A DNA stretch of 64,000 nt, taken from the NCBI GenBank assembly GCA_964351495.1, contig CAYGOC010000010.1, positions 18,556-82,555 on the forward strand. The letters are read 5' to 3'. The DNA is from CAYGOC01 sp964351495. GTDB taxonomy: Bacteria > Chlamydiota > Chlamydiia > Chlamydiales > SM23-39. The notes under the pieces were generated by a model that saw nothing but the letters and a program-made list of their open reading frames with translations, had not been told where the DNA came from and ran no database searches. Positions 34,400 through 42,835 of the stretch are shown here, piece after piece (within the stretch, counting starts at the first letter, position 1; each line of letters opens with the position of its first letter). The translations under genes were made by a program, and so were the position numbers.

Positions 34400-35476
34400 T
34401 TACAATTGTGGGATAAACCTTTGCAAAGAGGCATACTTTTTTAATACCTTATAGCAATAAAGGCAGCAGTGTTCTGGCAAAATGTTTTCCAGGGCGAATT
34501 TTCTTCCTTCCTCTGCTATTTTTTGGGCTTTTTCATCGTTATTTCTACACCACTCAATCTTTTCTATCACATCACTTAAGTCCTCTTGAAGGGGGATATA
34601 GTGAACCCATGGCTTTAGAGGATAGAAATACCACATCCTATTTTTACTTTCTTGCTTTAGGACTGTACAATTAGAAAGGAGCCTCCACTGTAGACCCGGG
34701 TAGGTGGCCGTATGCCCGTCTACGTTGATCTGATACTTAAACCGTACTTGAGCTACAACAGATAAAAAGGCTTTATAAGGATTAAGGCCTGTCACTTCCA
34801 CAATCCTCTTGACAGACTTTTCATTCCAGTTGGTTCCTGCATCGATTAGATCTGGATGCACGTGGGATAGATAACAGAGCTTTCCTCTCGGAGTCTCAAA
34901 GAATCCTCTTGGAGAGTAGTCATATTGATATCCTTGCAGACCTCCTCTCCATAGAGCTTTAGAGATTTTCTTTTCCCAAGGAAAGTTTCTGCAAGCCTCT
35001 TCCACTAAAATATGGATATAAGGCCAGTCATAAGCTTGGGATGAATATTCAGGATCAGTTTTAGTGGGATCAAAATTCCAGTCAGCAAAATAGATTACAT
35101 GGGTAAAATCATCATGTTTTGTGCTAGCCAGAACAGGGCCTTCTAAAGTAGGGGGATTTCTTTCTCCTTGAGGGCCTCTTACAAAACCATCTTCCATTAA
35201 ATAGATAAATTCTACATCGGGCACTTCATACCTCTGGCAAAGATAGCTTAAAAGATTATGAAATTTACCATCAGGTCCATAAACCTTTTTATTAATGATT
35301 TTAAAACGAGTATAACGGTGCCATTCAGGAGTTATGCTATCTAGCATTTCCAAGGTGATGCCCGAAGAAAAACGAGAAAAATCCTGCTCAATGGCTTCGT
35401 CCATCCAATCAGAAGGAGTTATAGCTTCACAGACAAAGGTAAAAAAAAGAGTTATGCAAAAGAAAAAAATTTTCAT
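34400..35476 (-). CDS. Secreted GT90/CAP10-type glycosyltransferase
   Basis: A Sec signal peptide (MKIFFFCITLFFTFVCEAIT) precedes a CAP10/LpsA-like glycosyltransferase. Family marks include ALWRGG, then KYQINVDGHTATYPGLQWR with the conserved DG, and FYPLKPWVHYIPLQEDLSD. Eukaryotic relatives (POGLUT/Rumi) add glucose or xylose to serine of secreted proteins in the ER lumen; fungal CAP10 builds capsule, and bacterial LpsA modifies lipopolysaccharide. At 358 residues the domain is complete. It is the last of four leftward genes, all with signal peptides, 6 bases after a PLOD-type gene. An exported protein with a nucleotide-sugar fold is unusual, since the donor is not expected in the periplasm. 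Confidence 0.88.
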   Translation of the reverse strand: MKIFFFCITLFFTFVCEAITPSDWMDEAIEQDFSRFSSGITLEMLDSITPEWHRYTRFKIINKKVYGPDGKFHNLLSYLCQRYEVPDVEFIYLMEDGFVRGPQGERNPPTLEGPVLASTKHDDFTHVIYFADWNFDPTKTDPEYSSQAYDWPYIHILVEEACRNFPWEKKISKALWRGGLQGYQYDYSPRGFFETPRGKLCYLSHVHPDLIDAGTNWNEKSVKRIVEVTGLNPYKAFLSVVAQVRFKYQINVDGHTATYPGLQWRLLSNCTVLKQESKNRMWYFYPLKPWVHYIPLQEDLSDVIEKIEWCRNNDEKAQKIAEEGRKFALENILPEHCCLYCYKVLKKYASLQRFIPQL

Positions 35477-35482
35477 GGGTCC

Positions 35483-36274
35483 TCAATAGTTAAGGGCGTT
35501 ATAGAGTTTCATAAAAGGGGGCTTTCCTTTGTCTCCATTTCCGTGAATGATAGCGGGATAGGATCTTGTTTCCTTGACGTAAACACGGCTTCTTTCTATT
35601 CCTACTTCAGAGAGATGTACAGAGTACAAGCTGCAGAAAATGTCGCACGAAGTATCTAAGCAAATAAGGCCGGAATGGCTCACGTAATAGGTTGAATATA
35701 GAGCTTGGTCGCTAGTCATCCCAGGACGAATCTGAGATGTGATCTCTTTTAACATATATTTTAAAGCACCTGCATAGCCTAAAAACCCTCCTGCATTTAA
35801 GTATTTAAAAGAGGTATTAGCGCCTTGAAAGTGGGGTCTCAAATAAGCGTAAGGATAGCAGTTTCTCTCAGTTGAAAAGACAATAGGAGCATCCATTTTA
35901 CGGAATTTTTCTAAAATCTCTTTTTCTGGGGCACAGAAAAAAACATCACATGCATCCGTGCAAACAACAATAGCTTCATCAGGAAGAGTTTTGATGTAAT
36001 TGTAAAACCAAATGGGCTTTGTGATGTTGCCTCCCCAGGAGTTAGAGTCTTTTCCTATATGGGTGATAGGGATGCCGTGTTTTTCTGCAGAATTAAAAAG
36101 ACGGAACATGAAAGGATGAGGATCTTTTCCAGGGTAACACCCTACAGTACAAAAATAAACAGGTCCTTTTTTTTTCTTCCATATCTCTTTTTTTTTTAGT
36201 AATGAGGATACATTCTCTGCAAAAAGAGAGGTAAATAACATCCCTAAAAAAACTAAAAAACGAATACATTTCAT
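35483..36274 (-). CDS. Secreted PLOD-type (procollagen glucosyltransferase-like) protein, copy 1
   Basis: A signal peptide (MKCIRFLVFLGMLFTSLFAE) is followed by a 240-residue domain like the N-terminal glycosyltransferase domain of lysyl hydroxylases (PLOD) and mimiviral L230. It shows an N-terminal strand YFCTVGCYPG, the DxxD metal site CTDACDVFF, YLNAGGFLGYA, SDQALYSTYY, and the C-terminal IIHGNGDKGKPP. It is about 60 percent identical by eye to the next gene, so the pair is a tandem duplication. The acceptor is unknown; collagen-like hydroxylysine is only the acceptor of the animal enzymes. Confidence 0.85.
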   Translation of the reverse strand: MKCIRFLVFLGMLFTSLFAENVSSLLKKKEIWKKKKGPVYFCTVGCYPGKDPHPFMFRLFNSAEKHGIPITHIGKDSNSWGGNITKPIWFYNYIKTLPDEAIVVCTDACDVFFCAPEKEILEKFRKMDAPIVFSTERNCYPYAYLRPHFQGANTSFKYLNAGGFLGYAGALKYMLKEITSQIRPGMTSDQALYSTYYVSHSGLICLDTSCDIFCSLYSVHLSEVGIERSRVYVKETRSYPAIIHGNGDKGKPPFMKLYNALNY

Positions 36275-36314
36275 ATATGAGTTCCTCCTGATTTTGAGTT
36301 TAAATTTTTTCCCT

Positions 36315-36337
36315 AGAGGATTTCTTTTATATCCTCT
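36315..36337. repeat. Hairpin between the two PLOD-type genes
   Basis: AGAGGAT, 9 bases, ATCCTCT form a perfect 7-base stem inside the 105-base gap between the duplicated genes. No T run follows in the operon direction, so an RNA processing or stability role is as likely as termination. Confidence 0.4.
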
Positions 36338-36379
36338 ACGAAGAGATCCTTAAGCTTCTTTTATATTCCCGTGAGTACC

Positions 36380-37177
36380 TCAAGGCAGTAGTGAATCGTA
36401 TAGTTTCATAAAAGGGGGCTTTCCTTTGTCTCCATTTCCATGAATAATACAAGGATAAGATCGAGTTTCTTTTAAGAAAATTCTATCCTGTTTTTTTCTG
36501 ATTTCATAAAGATCTACTTCAAATAAGCTACAAAAAATCTGACATGAGGTATCTAAATAAATAAGATTAGGCCTTTTCACATAATAATTGAGGCATAAAT
36601 TCTGATCACAGGGTACACCAGGATGAATTTGGGAAATAATCTCTTGTAGCATAAATTTTAAAGCACCAGCATAGCCTATAAAGCCACCTGCATTTAAGTA
36701 CTTAAAAGAGGAAGATCTGGTCCTTGAGTAGAAGAAGGGTTTTAGCTCAAGGCAAGGATAACAGTTTCTTTCTGTAGAAAAGGCAATTAAAGCATCCATT
36801 TTATGAAATTTCTTTATGATTTCTTTTTCCGAAGCGCAAAAAAATACGTCGCAGGCATCTACGCAAATAACAATATCCTCATCAGGAAGTGTTTTAATAT
36901 ATTCATAAAACCAGATAGGTTTTGTAACAATTCCTCCCCATGAGGTAGCCTCTTTTCCTAAGTGAGTAATAGAAATACCATACCTTTTTGCAGATTCAAA
37001 AAGGCGAAACATGTGGATATAAGGATCTTGTCCTGGATAACACCCTACAGTACAAAAATGAACAGATCCTTTTTTGTCTTTCCAGATCTGTTTTTGTTCT
37101 AATAGAAAAGAAACATCTTCAGCAAAAAGAAAGGAGAAAAACACTCCGTATAGGATAAAAAAGCAAAAAGTTTTCAT
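36380..37177 (-). CDS. Secreted PLOD-type glycosyltransferase-like protein, copy 2
   Basis: A paralogue of the gene at 35483-36274, with its own signal peptide (MKTFCFFILYGVFFSFLFAE) and the same ordered motifs: HFCTVGCYPG, CVDACDVFF, YLNAGGFIGYA, CDQNLCLNYY and IIHGNGDKGKPP. The DxxD aspartates that bind the metal-nucleotide complex are kept, so catalysis is plausible. At 265 residues it differs mainly in the region after the ERNCYP motif, where acceptor specificity may lie. Its ATG overlaps the upstream gene's stop by 4 bases, giving translational coupling. Confidence 0.85.
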   Translation of the reverse strand: MKTFCFFILYGVFFSFLFAEDVSFLLEQKQIWKDKKGSVHFCTVGCYPGQDPYIHMFRLFESAKRYGISITHLGKEATSWGGIVTKPIWFYEYIKTLPDEDIVICVDACDVFFCASEKEIIKKFHKMDALIAFSTERNCYPCLELKPFFYSRTRSSSFKYLNAGGFIGYAGALKFMLQEIISQIHPGVPCDQNLCLNYYVKRPNLIYLDTSCQIFCSLFEVDLYEIRKKQDRIFLKETRSYPCIIHGNGDKGKPPFMKLYDSLLP

Positions 37178-38016
37178 TGGTTTCTACCCCAGTTTTTCCC
37201 GTCTAGATGAGTAACAAAAGGACCTTCACCATAAGAGCCGTATAGAAAGACTCCAAACTTTTTATGGTTTTTGGGATTGGCAACACAAGCATTTCGAACA
37301 GGATGAGCAAGCTCCCATTCCATAGCAATCGGTCTGTTTCCTGTACTCGGAAATACAAACGTCTCATAATACTGCTTGGAAGCTATATGTTCGTGGTCAG
37401 ACCAATTATAAGAAACGCAAAGAGGAACTTCTGAAAATCCATCATAAGGATTTACGTATACTTGCGAGTTTCCGTAGGGAACGTTTCTTGCCAAAGTAAA
37501 ATGGACGTACTGAATAGAAGAGTTTTTTTCCATAGAGTTTAAGATGCCCTCGATGTTAATAGGTCTTACTAGGATAAAGTCATGTTGGTGAATAAAAACA
37601 AAACGAGTTTTTACAAAAGGAAATGCTTCTCTTAAAGCACCTGTTATATGACCATATTTTTTCAAAAAAACAAGAAGAGTATTTTTGAAATTAGGATTCT
37701 CTTCTACTAATTTTTTGCATCTCCTTTTATATTCGTCGTAGGCTTCTTTAAGGGAAACTCCTTTTCTAAGTTCTATTTTGTAATGCTTTGTCTCTGGTTC
37801 ATCAAAGACAATAATTTTGGGCATTAGATCGAAGCCAGGTTGCTGTGACCAGCTTTGAAAGGATCTTTCTAAAAGCTCTGTACTAGGATGTCCTGGAACT
37901 ATGCTCGTATTAGTAATAAAGGTAATACGAGAAGAGGAAGAATCGAGACTTCCAAAAGTCTCTGTAGAAAATCCAAAAGAAAAAAAACTAAAGAATAAGA
38001 TAAGAAAAAAATGCAT
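37174..38016 (-). CDS. Secreted glycosyltransferase-like protein, first gene of the operon
   Basis: It starts with a signal peptide (MHFFLILFFSFFSFGFSTE). The 280-residue product resembles nucleotide-diphospho-sugar transferases in outline: an opening strand ITFITNTSIVPGHPSTELLE, a helix pair, a strand ending in a QHD metal-site-like motif (TRFVFIHQHDFILVRP), and a C-terminal WELAHPVRNAC and GPFVTHLDGKNW region. The family is not one I can name, so the glycosyltransferase call rests on these features and on three neighbouring genes. The gene before it is divergent, so the operon promoter should lie in 38017-38100. Confidence 0.55.
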   Translation of the reverse strand: MHFFLILFFSFFSFGFSTETFGSLDSSSSRITFITNTSIVPGHPSTELLERSFQSWSQQPGFDLMPKIIVFDEPETKHYKIELRKGVSLKEAYDEYKRRCKKLVEENPNFKNTLLVFLKKYGHITGALREAFPFVKTRFVFIHQHDFILVRPINIEGILNSMEKNSSIQYVHFTLARNVPYGNSQVYVNPYDGFSEVPLCVSYNWSDHEHIASKQYYETFVFPSTGNRPIAMEWELAHPVRNACVANPKNHKKFGVFLYGSYGEGPFVTHLDGKNWGRNQ

Positions 38017-38102
38017 AAAGGTTCCTTAAAAAAAATATGGAGAACTTTTTATTGCTTTTCCCGTTTTGTGTCAAATCAGTTTTTTAGAAAGCTTGACTTT
38101 TT

Positions 38103-38121
38103 AAGGGAAAATCCCTTTTTT
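38103..38121 (+). terminator. Short hairpin with T run before the EamA gene
   Basis: AAGGGA, loop AAA, TCCCTT and further T form a compact terminator-like hairpin ending 16 bases before the next ATG. It reads the same on both strands, so it could insulate the divergent operons or attenuate the exporter gene. Confidence 0.4.
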
Positions 38122-38137
38122 ATGAGAAAGAGAGAAG

Positions 38138-38995
38138 ATGAAACAAGAAACCTACTTAGGAGTTGTTTTTGGTATTTTAATGGCTTTTACCTATAGCCTA
38201 ATGGCCATCTTTGTAAAACTTGCCACAAAAACTTCAAATGAAACGCTGATTTTTTACCGAAGTATTTTATCTTTTGTTTTTCTTTTACCCGTAGTTTTTT
38301 TTAAAGGGAAAGAACTAAAAACGGCAAAAAGACATCTTCACTGGGTTAGAAGTGTTTCAGGGCTTATAGCTATGTATTGCTATTTTTATACCCTAAAACA
38401 TCTATCTCTTTTAAATAGCGTTCTTTTAGCCAATACCATGCCCCTTTTTGTCCCTCTTGTTATTTGGTTTTGGCTAAAAGAAAAAGTAGCCCTAAAAAGG
38501 ATTTTATCGATTGCTTTGGGGTTTATAGGGGTAGTCCTTATTTTAAACCCCACAAGAGAGGGGTGGAATAGCGTAATTTTTGTGGGGCTGGGCACGGGAC
38601 TTTTTGCCGCTATTGCTTTAGTAGGGGTAAGGCAGCTTGCCAAACAAGAAAAGCCCTTTTCTATCCTGTTTTATTTTTTCTTTTTATCGGCCGTTCTTTC
38701 TCTTTTTCCCTTTCTTATGAAGGGGGAATTTTTGCCATATAGAGGGGAGTGGGGGTATGTAGTGGCTTTGGGGGCTATCACCATAATCTATCAGTTTTTC
38801 ATGACGAAGACCTATACCTATTTTCCTGCATCTAAAGCCGCTGGCTTTCTGTATGTTAGTCTTATATTCGGAGGGTTTTTTGACTGGATAATTTGGGGTA
38901 AAATTCCCGGATTTATGTCCTTTTTAGGGGTTCTTTTCATAGCTACAGGGGGTCTTTTAACTCTTTATGAGAAGCCAAAGTTAAAATTAAAATAA
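38138..38995 (+). CDS. EamA/DMT-family membrane transporter
   Basis: A 285-residue protein with ten predicted helices in two EamA repeats (about residues 5-135 and 145-278), the layout of the drug/metabolite exporter superfamily. Examples are MAFTYSLMAIFVKLATK in repeat one and TIIYQFFMTKTYTYFPASKA in repeat two. Related chlamydial proteins have been proposed to move amino acids or S-adenosylmethionine; the substrate here is unknown. AGAGAAG precedes the ATG. Confidence 0.88.
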   Translation: MKQETYLGVVFGILMAFTYSLMAIFVKLATKTSNETLIFYRSILSFVFLLPVVFFKGKELKTAKRHLHWVRSVSGLIAMYCYFYTLKHLSLLNSVLLANTMPLFVPLVIWFWLKEKVALKRILSIALGFIGVVLILNPTREGWNSVIFVGLGTGLFAAIALVGVRQLAKQEKPFSILFYFFFLSAVLSLFPFLMKGEFLPYRGEWGYVVALGAITIIYQFFMTKTYTYFPASKAAGFLYVSLIFGGFFDWIIWGKIPGFMSFLGVLFIATGGLLTLYEKPKLKLK

Positions 38996-39087
38996 TTTAT
39001 ATACAGTTTAATTACATATTAAAAATTTTAATATATAATTAAACTTAATATATTTAAAATATTGTTTAATTAAATTAATATTTTTGT

Positions 39088-39093
39088 TATAAT
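39088..39093 (+). promoter_or_regulatory. -10 element of the small membrane protein gene
   Basis: A perfect TATAAT lies 38 bases before the start in a very AT-rich stretch (38996-39125). The best -35 match, TTGTTT at 39062-39067, is at a long 20-base spacing. Confidence 0.45.
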
Positions 39094-39131
39094 ATTCCTT
39101 GTCATAAGAAATTATAAATAAGGAAATGTCT

Positions 39132-39614
39132 ATGTCTATGGAATTACAACAAAGGCCTTGTTTTGCTACTAAGCTACCTTCTTCTATTTTACATGCTGTT
39201 ATACCAGATGTAAGAGAGGGGGTCTCCGGCGCAAACATGGCAAAAATGGCTATCTTAGGGTATGCCGCCATAAAGGTGGCTGTAGTTGCAGTTATGGCTT
39301 TAAAATATGGAGCTATTGCAGGTGCTCTTTATTTGGCTTATAACTACTACCAAAAAAATAGTGCTATAAGAAATTTTGAAGCTACAGCAAAAAGCGATGC
39401 TGATTTACCAGATAAATTATCTGCTCTTCAAGGCTTAATACAAAGATTAGGAGTGAAAATATCTAATCAAGCTTTGGAATCTCTACATGATAGAGCTGCT
39501 ATTTTAATGGGAGAAAACCAACAACTAAAAGCAGATTTAGCTAATGCGCGAGCAGAGCTAGAAACATCTAAACGGATGTCTTCTATTCTGTCCGGTGGAG
39601 TAGTTAATTTTTAA
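39132..39614 (+). CDS. Small Inc-like membrane protein with coiled coil
   Basis: Three in-frame ATGs occur (39126, 39132, 39138). AGGA is too close to the first, so 39132 is chosen; the product is about 160 residues. A hydrophobic segment of about 40 residues (MAILGYAAIKVAVVAVMALK and onward) could form a two-helix hairpin, as in Inc proteins. After it comes a helical region with heptad-like leucines, including LMGENQQLKADLANARAELE. There is no signal peptide. The function is unknown; inclusion-membrane localisation is a hypothesis from topology. Confidence 0.65.
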   Translation: MSMELQQRPCFATKLPSSILHAVIPDVREGVSGANMAKMAILGYAAIKVAVVAVMALKYGAIAGALYLAYNYYQKNSAIRNFEATAKSDADLPDKLSALQGLIQRLGVKISNQALESLHDRAAILMGENQQLKADLANARAELETSKRMSSILSGGVVNF

Positions 39615-39624
39615 TTACACGTTT

Positions 39625-40665
39625 CTATAAAGAAAGTGTTTTGAGAAGAAGAGAAAAGTCGGTGCTTTTTTCTTCTTTTTTTTTGTCTTTTAAAGAAAGG
39701 ATCTTATCTCCAAGAGACTCGAGTCCCTCTTCTTTTTCTGCAGATATGGGATATATAAGAAGATCAGGATAACTTTTTAAAAAGAGATCCTTCCACTCTT
39801 CTGACTCTGGAAGATCCATCTTGTTTAAAACAATTAAAAAGGGCTTTTTTAATACCTCAGGGCTGTAGTGCTCAATCTCTTTTTTAAGCGTTTCAAAGTC
39901 TTCTAGGGGAGATTTTCTCTCTCTTGCCGAGGTGTCTATTACAAAAACTAAAGCAGAAGTCCTTTCTATATGCTTTAAAAAAGAAAGGCCTAAGCCTCTG
40001 TTTTGATGGGCTCCTTCAATGATTCCAGGAATGTCTGCCAGTAAAACCTTTTCCTCTCCCTTTTGATAAAAGCCAAGGTTGGGAATCAAGGTAGTAAAAG
40101 GGTAGGGGGCTATTTTTACCGGAATATGGGTTAATTTAGAAAGAAGAGTTGACTTCCCCGCATTAGGCATTCCTACAAACCCAATATCGGCAATCAGCTT
40201 TAATTCGATTTCGACCTCAATAGAGTCTCCCTCAGTCCCTTCTGTGCAAAAATTGGGGGCTCTTCTTCTGGAGTTTTTAAAAAAGGCGTTTCCTTTACCC
40301 CCTCTTCCTCCAGTACAAATAAGATACTCTTGCCCCTCTTCTGTAAAGTCAAAAAGAAGCGTTTTAGAATGAGCCTCTCGCACAATAGAGCCGATAGGAA
40401 TAGGAAGATATAAATCCTCCCCAGACTTCCCCTGCCTAAGAGAGGCACCGCCTTGGGCGCCTTTTTCTGCTTGGATACACGTGGTATTTCGAAAATCTTC
40501 TAAGGAATAAACTTGATGAGAAGCTTTAAAATAGATAGAAGCCCCTTTTCCTCCGTTTCCACCAGAAGGACCTCCTTTTGGGATGTATTTTTCCCTACGC
40601 CAGGCAACAACGCCGTTTCCTCCCTTCCCTGCAAAAAGCTTTAATTTGACCTGGTCGACAAACAT
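39625..40665 (-). CDS. obgE: Obg-family GTPase ObgE/CgtA
   Basis: A GTPase bound to the 50S subunit, involved in ribosome assembly and stress signalling. The glycine-rich Obg fold covers residues 1-157 (GKGGNGVVAWRREKYIPKGG). The G domain follows with P-loop GMPNAGKSTLL, switch TTLIPNLG, DIPGII, and NKMD. At 346 residues it lacks the long C-terminal OCT domain, as is common. It lies directly after rpmA and rplU, the usual bacterial order. Confidence 0.97.
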   Translation of the reverse strand: MFVDQVKLKLFAGKGGNGVVAWRREKYIPKGGPSGGNGGKGASIYFKASHQVYSLEDFRNTTCIQAEKGAQGGASLRQGKSGEDLYLPIPIGSIVREAHSKTLLFDFTEEGQEYLICTGGRGGKGNAFFKNSRRRAPNFCTEGTEGDSIEVEIELKLIADIGFVGMPNAGKSTLLSKLTHIPVKIAPYPFTTLIPNLGFYQKGEEKVLLADIPGIIEGAHQNRGLGLSFLKHIERTSALVFVIDTSARERKSPLEDFETLKKEIEHYSPEVLKKPFLIVLNKMDLPESEEWKDLFLKSYPDLLIYPISAEKEEGLESLGDKILSLKDKKKEEKSTDFSLLLKTLSL

Positions 40666-40682
40666 GCTCTTTGCCCGAAAAG

Positions 40683-40940
40683 TTACTCTTTCTCACAAGG
40701 AAGGACAGACACCAGGGTTTTCTTTTTCTTTTCAAAATGAACCTTTCCATCTATCTTAGCGAAAATAGAAAAGTCTTTCCCAAGCCCAACGTTTTGGAAT
40801 GGGTGCCATTTCGTCCCTGTTTGTCTTACAATAATACTCCCTGTGGTTACAAACTCTCCCTCACATGCCTTAATTCCATGCCTTTTAGAGTGAGAATCTC
40901 TCCCGTTTTTAGTAGATCCTTGTCCCTTCTTATGTGCCAT
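40683..40940 (-). CDS. rpmA: 50S ribosomal protein L27
   Basis: A peptidyl-transferase-centre protein. It starts MAHKKGQGSTKNGRDSHSKR, with the conserved GSIIVRQTGTKWHP and VGLGKDFSIFA segments. At 85 residues it has normal size. It is five bases downstream of rplU and forms an operon with obgE. Confidence 0.98.
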   Translation of the reverse strand: MAHKKGQGSTKNGRDSHSKRHGIKACEGEFVTTGSIIVRQTGTKWHPFQNVGLGKDFSIFAKIDGKVHFEKKKKTLVSVLPCEKE

Positions 40941-40945
40941 ATTCC

Positions 40946-41257
40946 TTATCCTTCCTGAATCTGTGTGATTTGAACTCGTAGATACTTTTGTCTATGACCT
41001 ACTTTTCTTCTATAGTTTTTTCTTTTTTTATATTTGTAGGCAATCTCTTTGGGTCCTTTTACTTCTTCTAAAATTAATCCTTCTACTTTTACGTTAGAAA
41101 GAAAAGGTTGTCCCACTTGAGCTCCTTTTTCACTTTGGTAAAAAAGAACTTCCGCAAAAGAGATAGTATCCTTAGCTTCTTCTATAAGGTCGATATCTAT
41201 AATATCCCCTTTAGATACGCGGTGTTGTTTGCTGCCCGATTTGATAATAGCGTACAT
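40946..41257 (-). CDS. rplU: 50S ribosomal protein L21
   Basis: The frame extends to a TTG at 41269, but GGAGGAA leads directly to the ATG at 41257, which starts the conserved MYAIIKSGSKQHRVSKGD; this gives 103 residues. The C-terminal basic segment YKKRKNYRRKVGHRQKYLRV contacts 23S rRNA. It is the first gene of the rplU-rpmA-obgE operon. Confidence 0.97.
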   Translation of the reverse strand: MYAIIKSGSKQHRVSKGDIIDIDLIEEAKDTISFAEVLFYQSEKGAQVGQPFLSNVKVEGLILEEVKGPKEIAYKYKKRKNYRRKVGHRQKYLRVQITQIQEG

Positions 41258-41327
41258 AGATTCCTCCAATTAGAGGTTTTCTATGATAACGAAAAAAGGG
41301 ACCTAAAGTCAACAAACCTTCTATTTA

Positions 41328-42140
41328 TTATCCTTTGACAAATTTTTTTTTGCTAACAAGGATTAAAGCGTAAAAAAAAGAACATACAAGGGCGATGGTA
41401 GCACCTGTAGGAAGATCGAAAGAGAAGGAGAAAAAAAGCCCTAAAAGAGAGAAAGCCATTGAAATAAGAGAAGAAAGGATCATCATAAAAGGTAATTTTT
41501 TCGTAAAAAAAGAGGCAATCATAGGAGGAAGCGTCAGAAGAGAGATTACTAAAATAATTCCTATGGTCTGAATTAAAATTACAATAGACAGAGCTACTAA
41601 GGTTAGCAAAAAAAGAGAAAGGCTTTTTACAGGAATTTTTTGTAGCACCGCCTCTTCCTCATCTAAAGAAATAAGAAGAAAGGGGGTGTAAAAAATGCCT
41701 ATAGAGAGAATCAGGAATAGATCTAAAAAAAAGAGCTGCCAGAGCTCTTTGGAAGAGATCCATAAGATGTTGCCAAATAAAAACTGGCTCAGCTCTACAT
41801 TATACCCAGGCGTAAGGGAGATAAAAATTACTCCTATAGCCATTCCTGTTGACCAAATCGAAGCAATAATAGCATCTTTTCTTTGTTTGTACTTTAGCTG
41901 GATCCAACCCATCAAGAGAGCCGATAAAATAGCAGCTAAAAAGGCGCCATACATAGGGCTTAAAAAAGGAAGAGAAAACTTTCTGGAAAGAAACAAAAAA
42001 AGGCCCATTCCTCCCAGTACCGAATGGGCTATACTGCCACTTAAAAAAGCCATTCTTTTTATAACTACATAAGATCCTAAAGCGCCACTTGCTAGAGAAG
42101 ATAAAACAGAAGCAATAAAAGTTGTTAGAAAAAGACTCAA
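41328..42140 (-). CDS. Metal ABC transporter permease (ZnuB-like)
   Basis: A membrane subunit of a zinc/manganese/iron importer. Its 270 residues form about eight hydrophobic helices, beginning LTTFIASVLSSLASGALGSY, with the ABC-3 family signature around GSIAHSVLGGMG. It overlaps the ATPase gene by 4 bases, as in coupled transport operons. Chlamydial counterparts are CT415-CT417 by position as remembered. The metal is inferred from the substrate-binding protein, not read from this subunit. Confidence 0.9.
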   Translation of the reverse strand: MSLFLTTFIASVLSSLASGALGSYVVIKRMAFLSGSIAHSVLGGMGLFLFLSRKFSLPFLSPMYGAFLAAILSALLMGWIQLKYKQRKDAIIASIWSTGMAIGVIFISLTPGYNVELSQFLFGNILWISSKELWQLFFLDLFLILSIGIFYTPFLLISLDEEEAVLQKIPVKSLSLFLLTLVALSIVILIQTIGIILVISLLTLPPMIASFFTKKLPFMMILSSLISMAFSLLGLFFSFSFDLPTGATIALVCSFFYALILVSKKKFVKG

Positions 42141-42835
42141 GCCTTTCCTCCCTCTAAAGGGTGGTAAAGCCCTAAGGTAAAGTGTTTACACAAGGTCTCT
42201 TTATTTAGAAAAGAAACCTTTCTATCCACACATAAAAAAGTTTCTAAGTGATCCATGGCAGTTTTCCAGTCATGCGTTACGACCAAGACGGTTTTTTGTC
42301 CTTTGTACTTTTCTAACATCTGAAAGATCTCTTTCTTGGTGGAAAAATCAACGTTAGAGGTAGGCTCATCTAGTAAGAGGATATCGGGATCAGAAAGTAA
42401 AGATCTAGCTAAAAGAGCTTTTTGAAAAAGACCACCGGATAGAGAACCTAAAAGGTGGTTCCTGTGGTCTTGTAAGTGAAGCTCTTTAAGTAGTTTTTCC
42501 CCTCTATCTTTGACAGAGAAAGGGTATCTTCCAAACCATTTCGCTAAAAAAGCGGCTCCCGTCAATATAAAATCAAAAGTGGTAATAGGAAAGTCTTTAT
42601 CTAAGCGGAGGTTTTGAGGAACGTATCCTATTTTCGAAGAAGAGTCTATAGAAATTTTCCCGGAAGAGGGAGGTAAAAATTGAGCCATCAAACGAAGAAG
42701 TGTTGTGTTTCCCCGTCCGTTGGGGGCGATAATGCCTAAAAAGGAGCCTTTTTCTATTTTAAGAGTAACCTTTTCCAAAATAGGGAACGATTTTTCATAA
42801 AAGAAAGAAACATTTTCAAAGGTACAAGCCGTCAT
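42137..42835 (-). CDS. Metal ABC transporter ATP-binding protein with altered Walker A
   Basis: The ATPase of the ZnuABC-like importer, 232 residues. The Walker B LLLDEPTSNVD and the H-loop VTHDW are normal. Walker A, however, reads APNGRGNTTLL: the lysine that contacts the ATP phosphates is replaced by asparagine (codon AAC). The signature LSGGQ reads LSGGL. Frame and surrounding residues are intact. Either this ATPase is impaired or it hydrolyses ATP unusually. The gene lies between a permease gene and a binding protein gene that both look intact. Confidence 0.88.
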   Translation of the reverse strand: MTACTFENVSFFYEKSFPILEKVTLKIEKGSFLGIIAPNGRGNTTLLRLMAQFLPPSSGKISIDSSSKIGYVPQNLRLDKDFPITTFDFILTGAAFLAKWFGRYPFSVKDRGEKLLKELHLQDHRNHLLGSLSGGLFQKALLARSLLSDPDILLLDEPTSNVDFSTKKEIFQMLEKYKGQKTVLVVTHDWKTAMDHLETFLCVDRKVSFLNKETLCKHFTLGLYHPLEGGKA

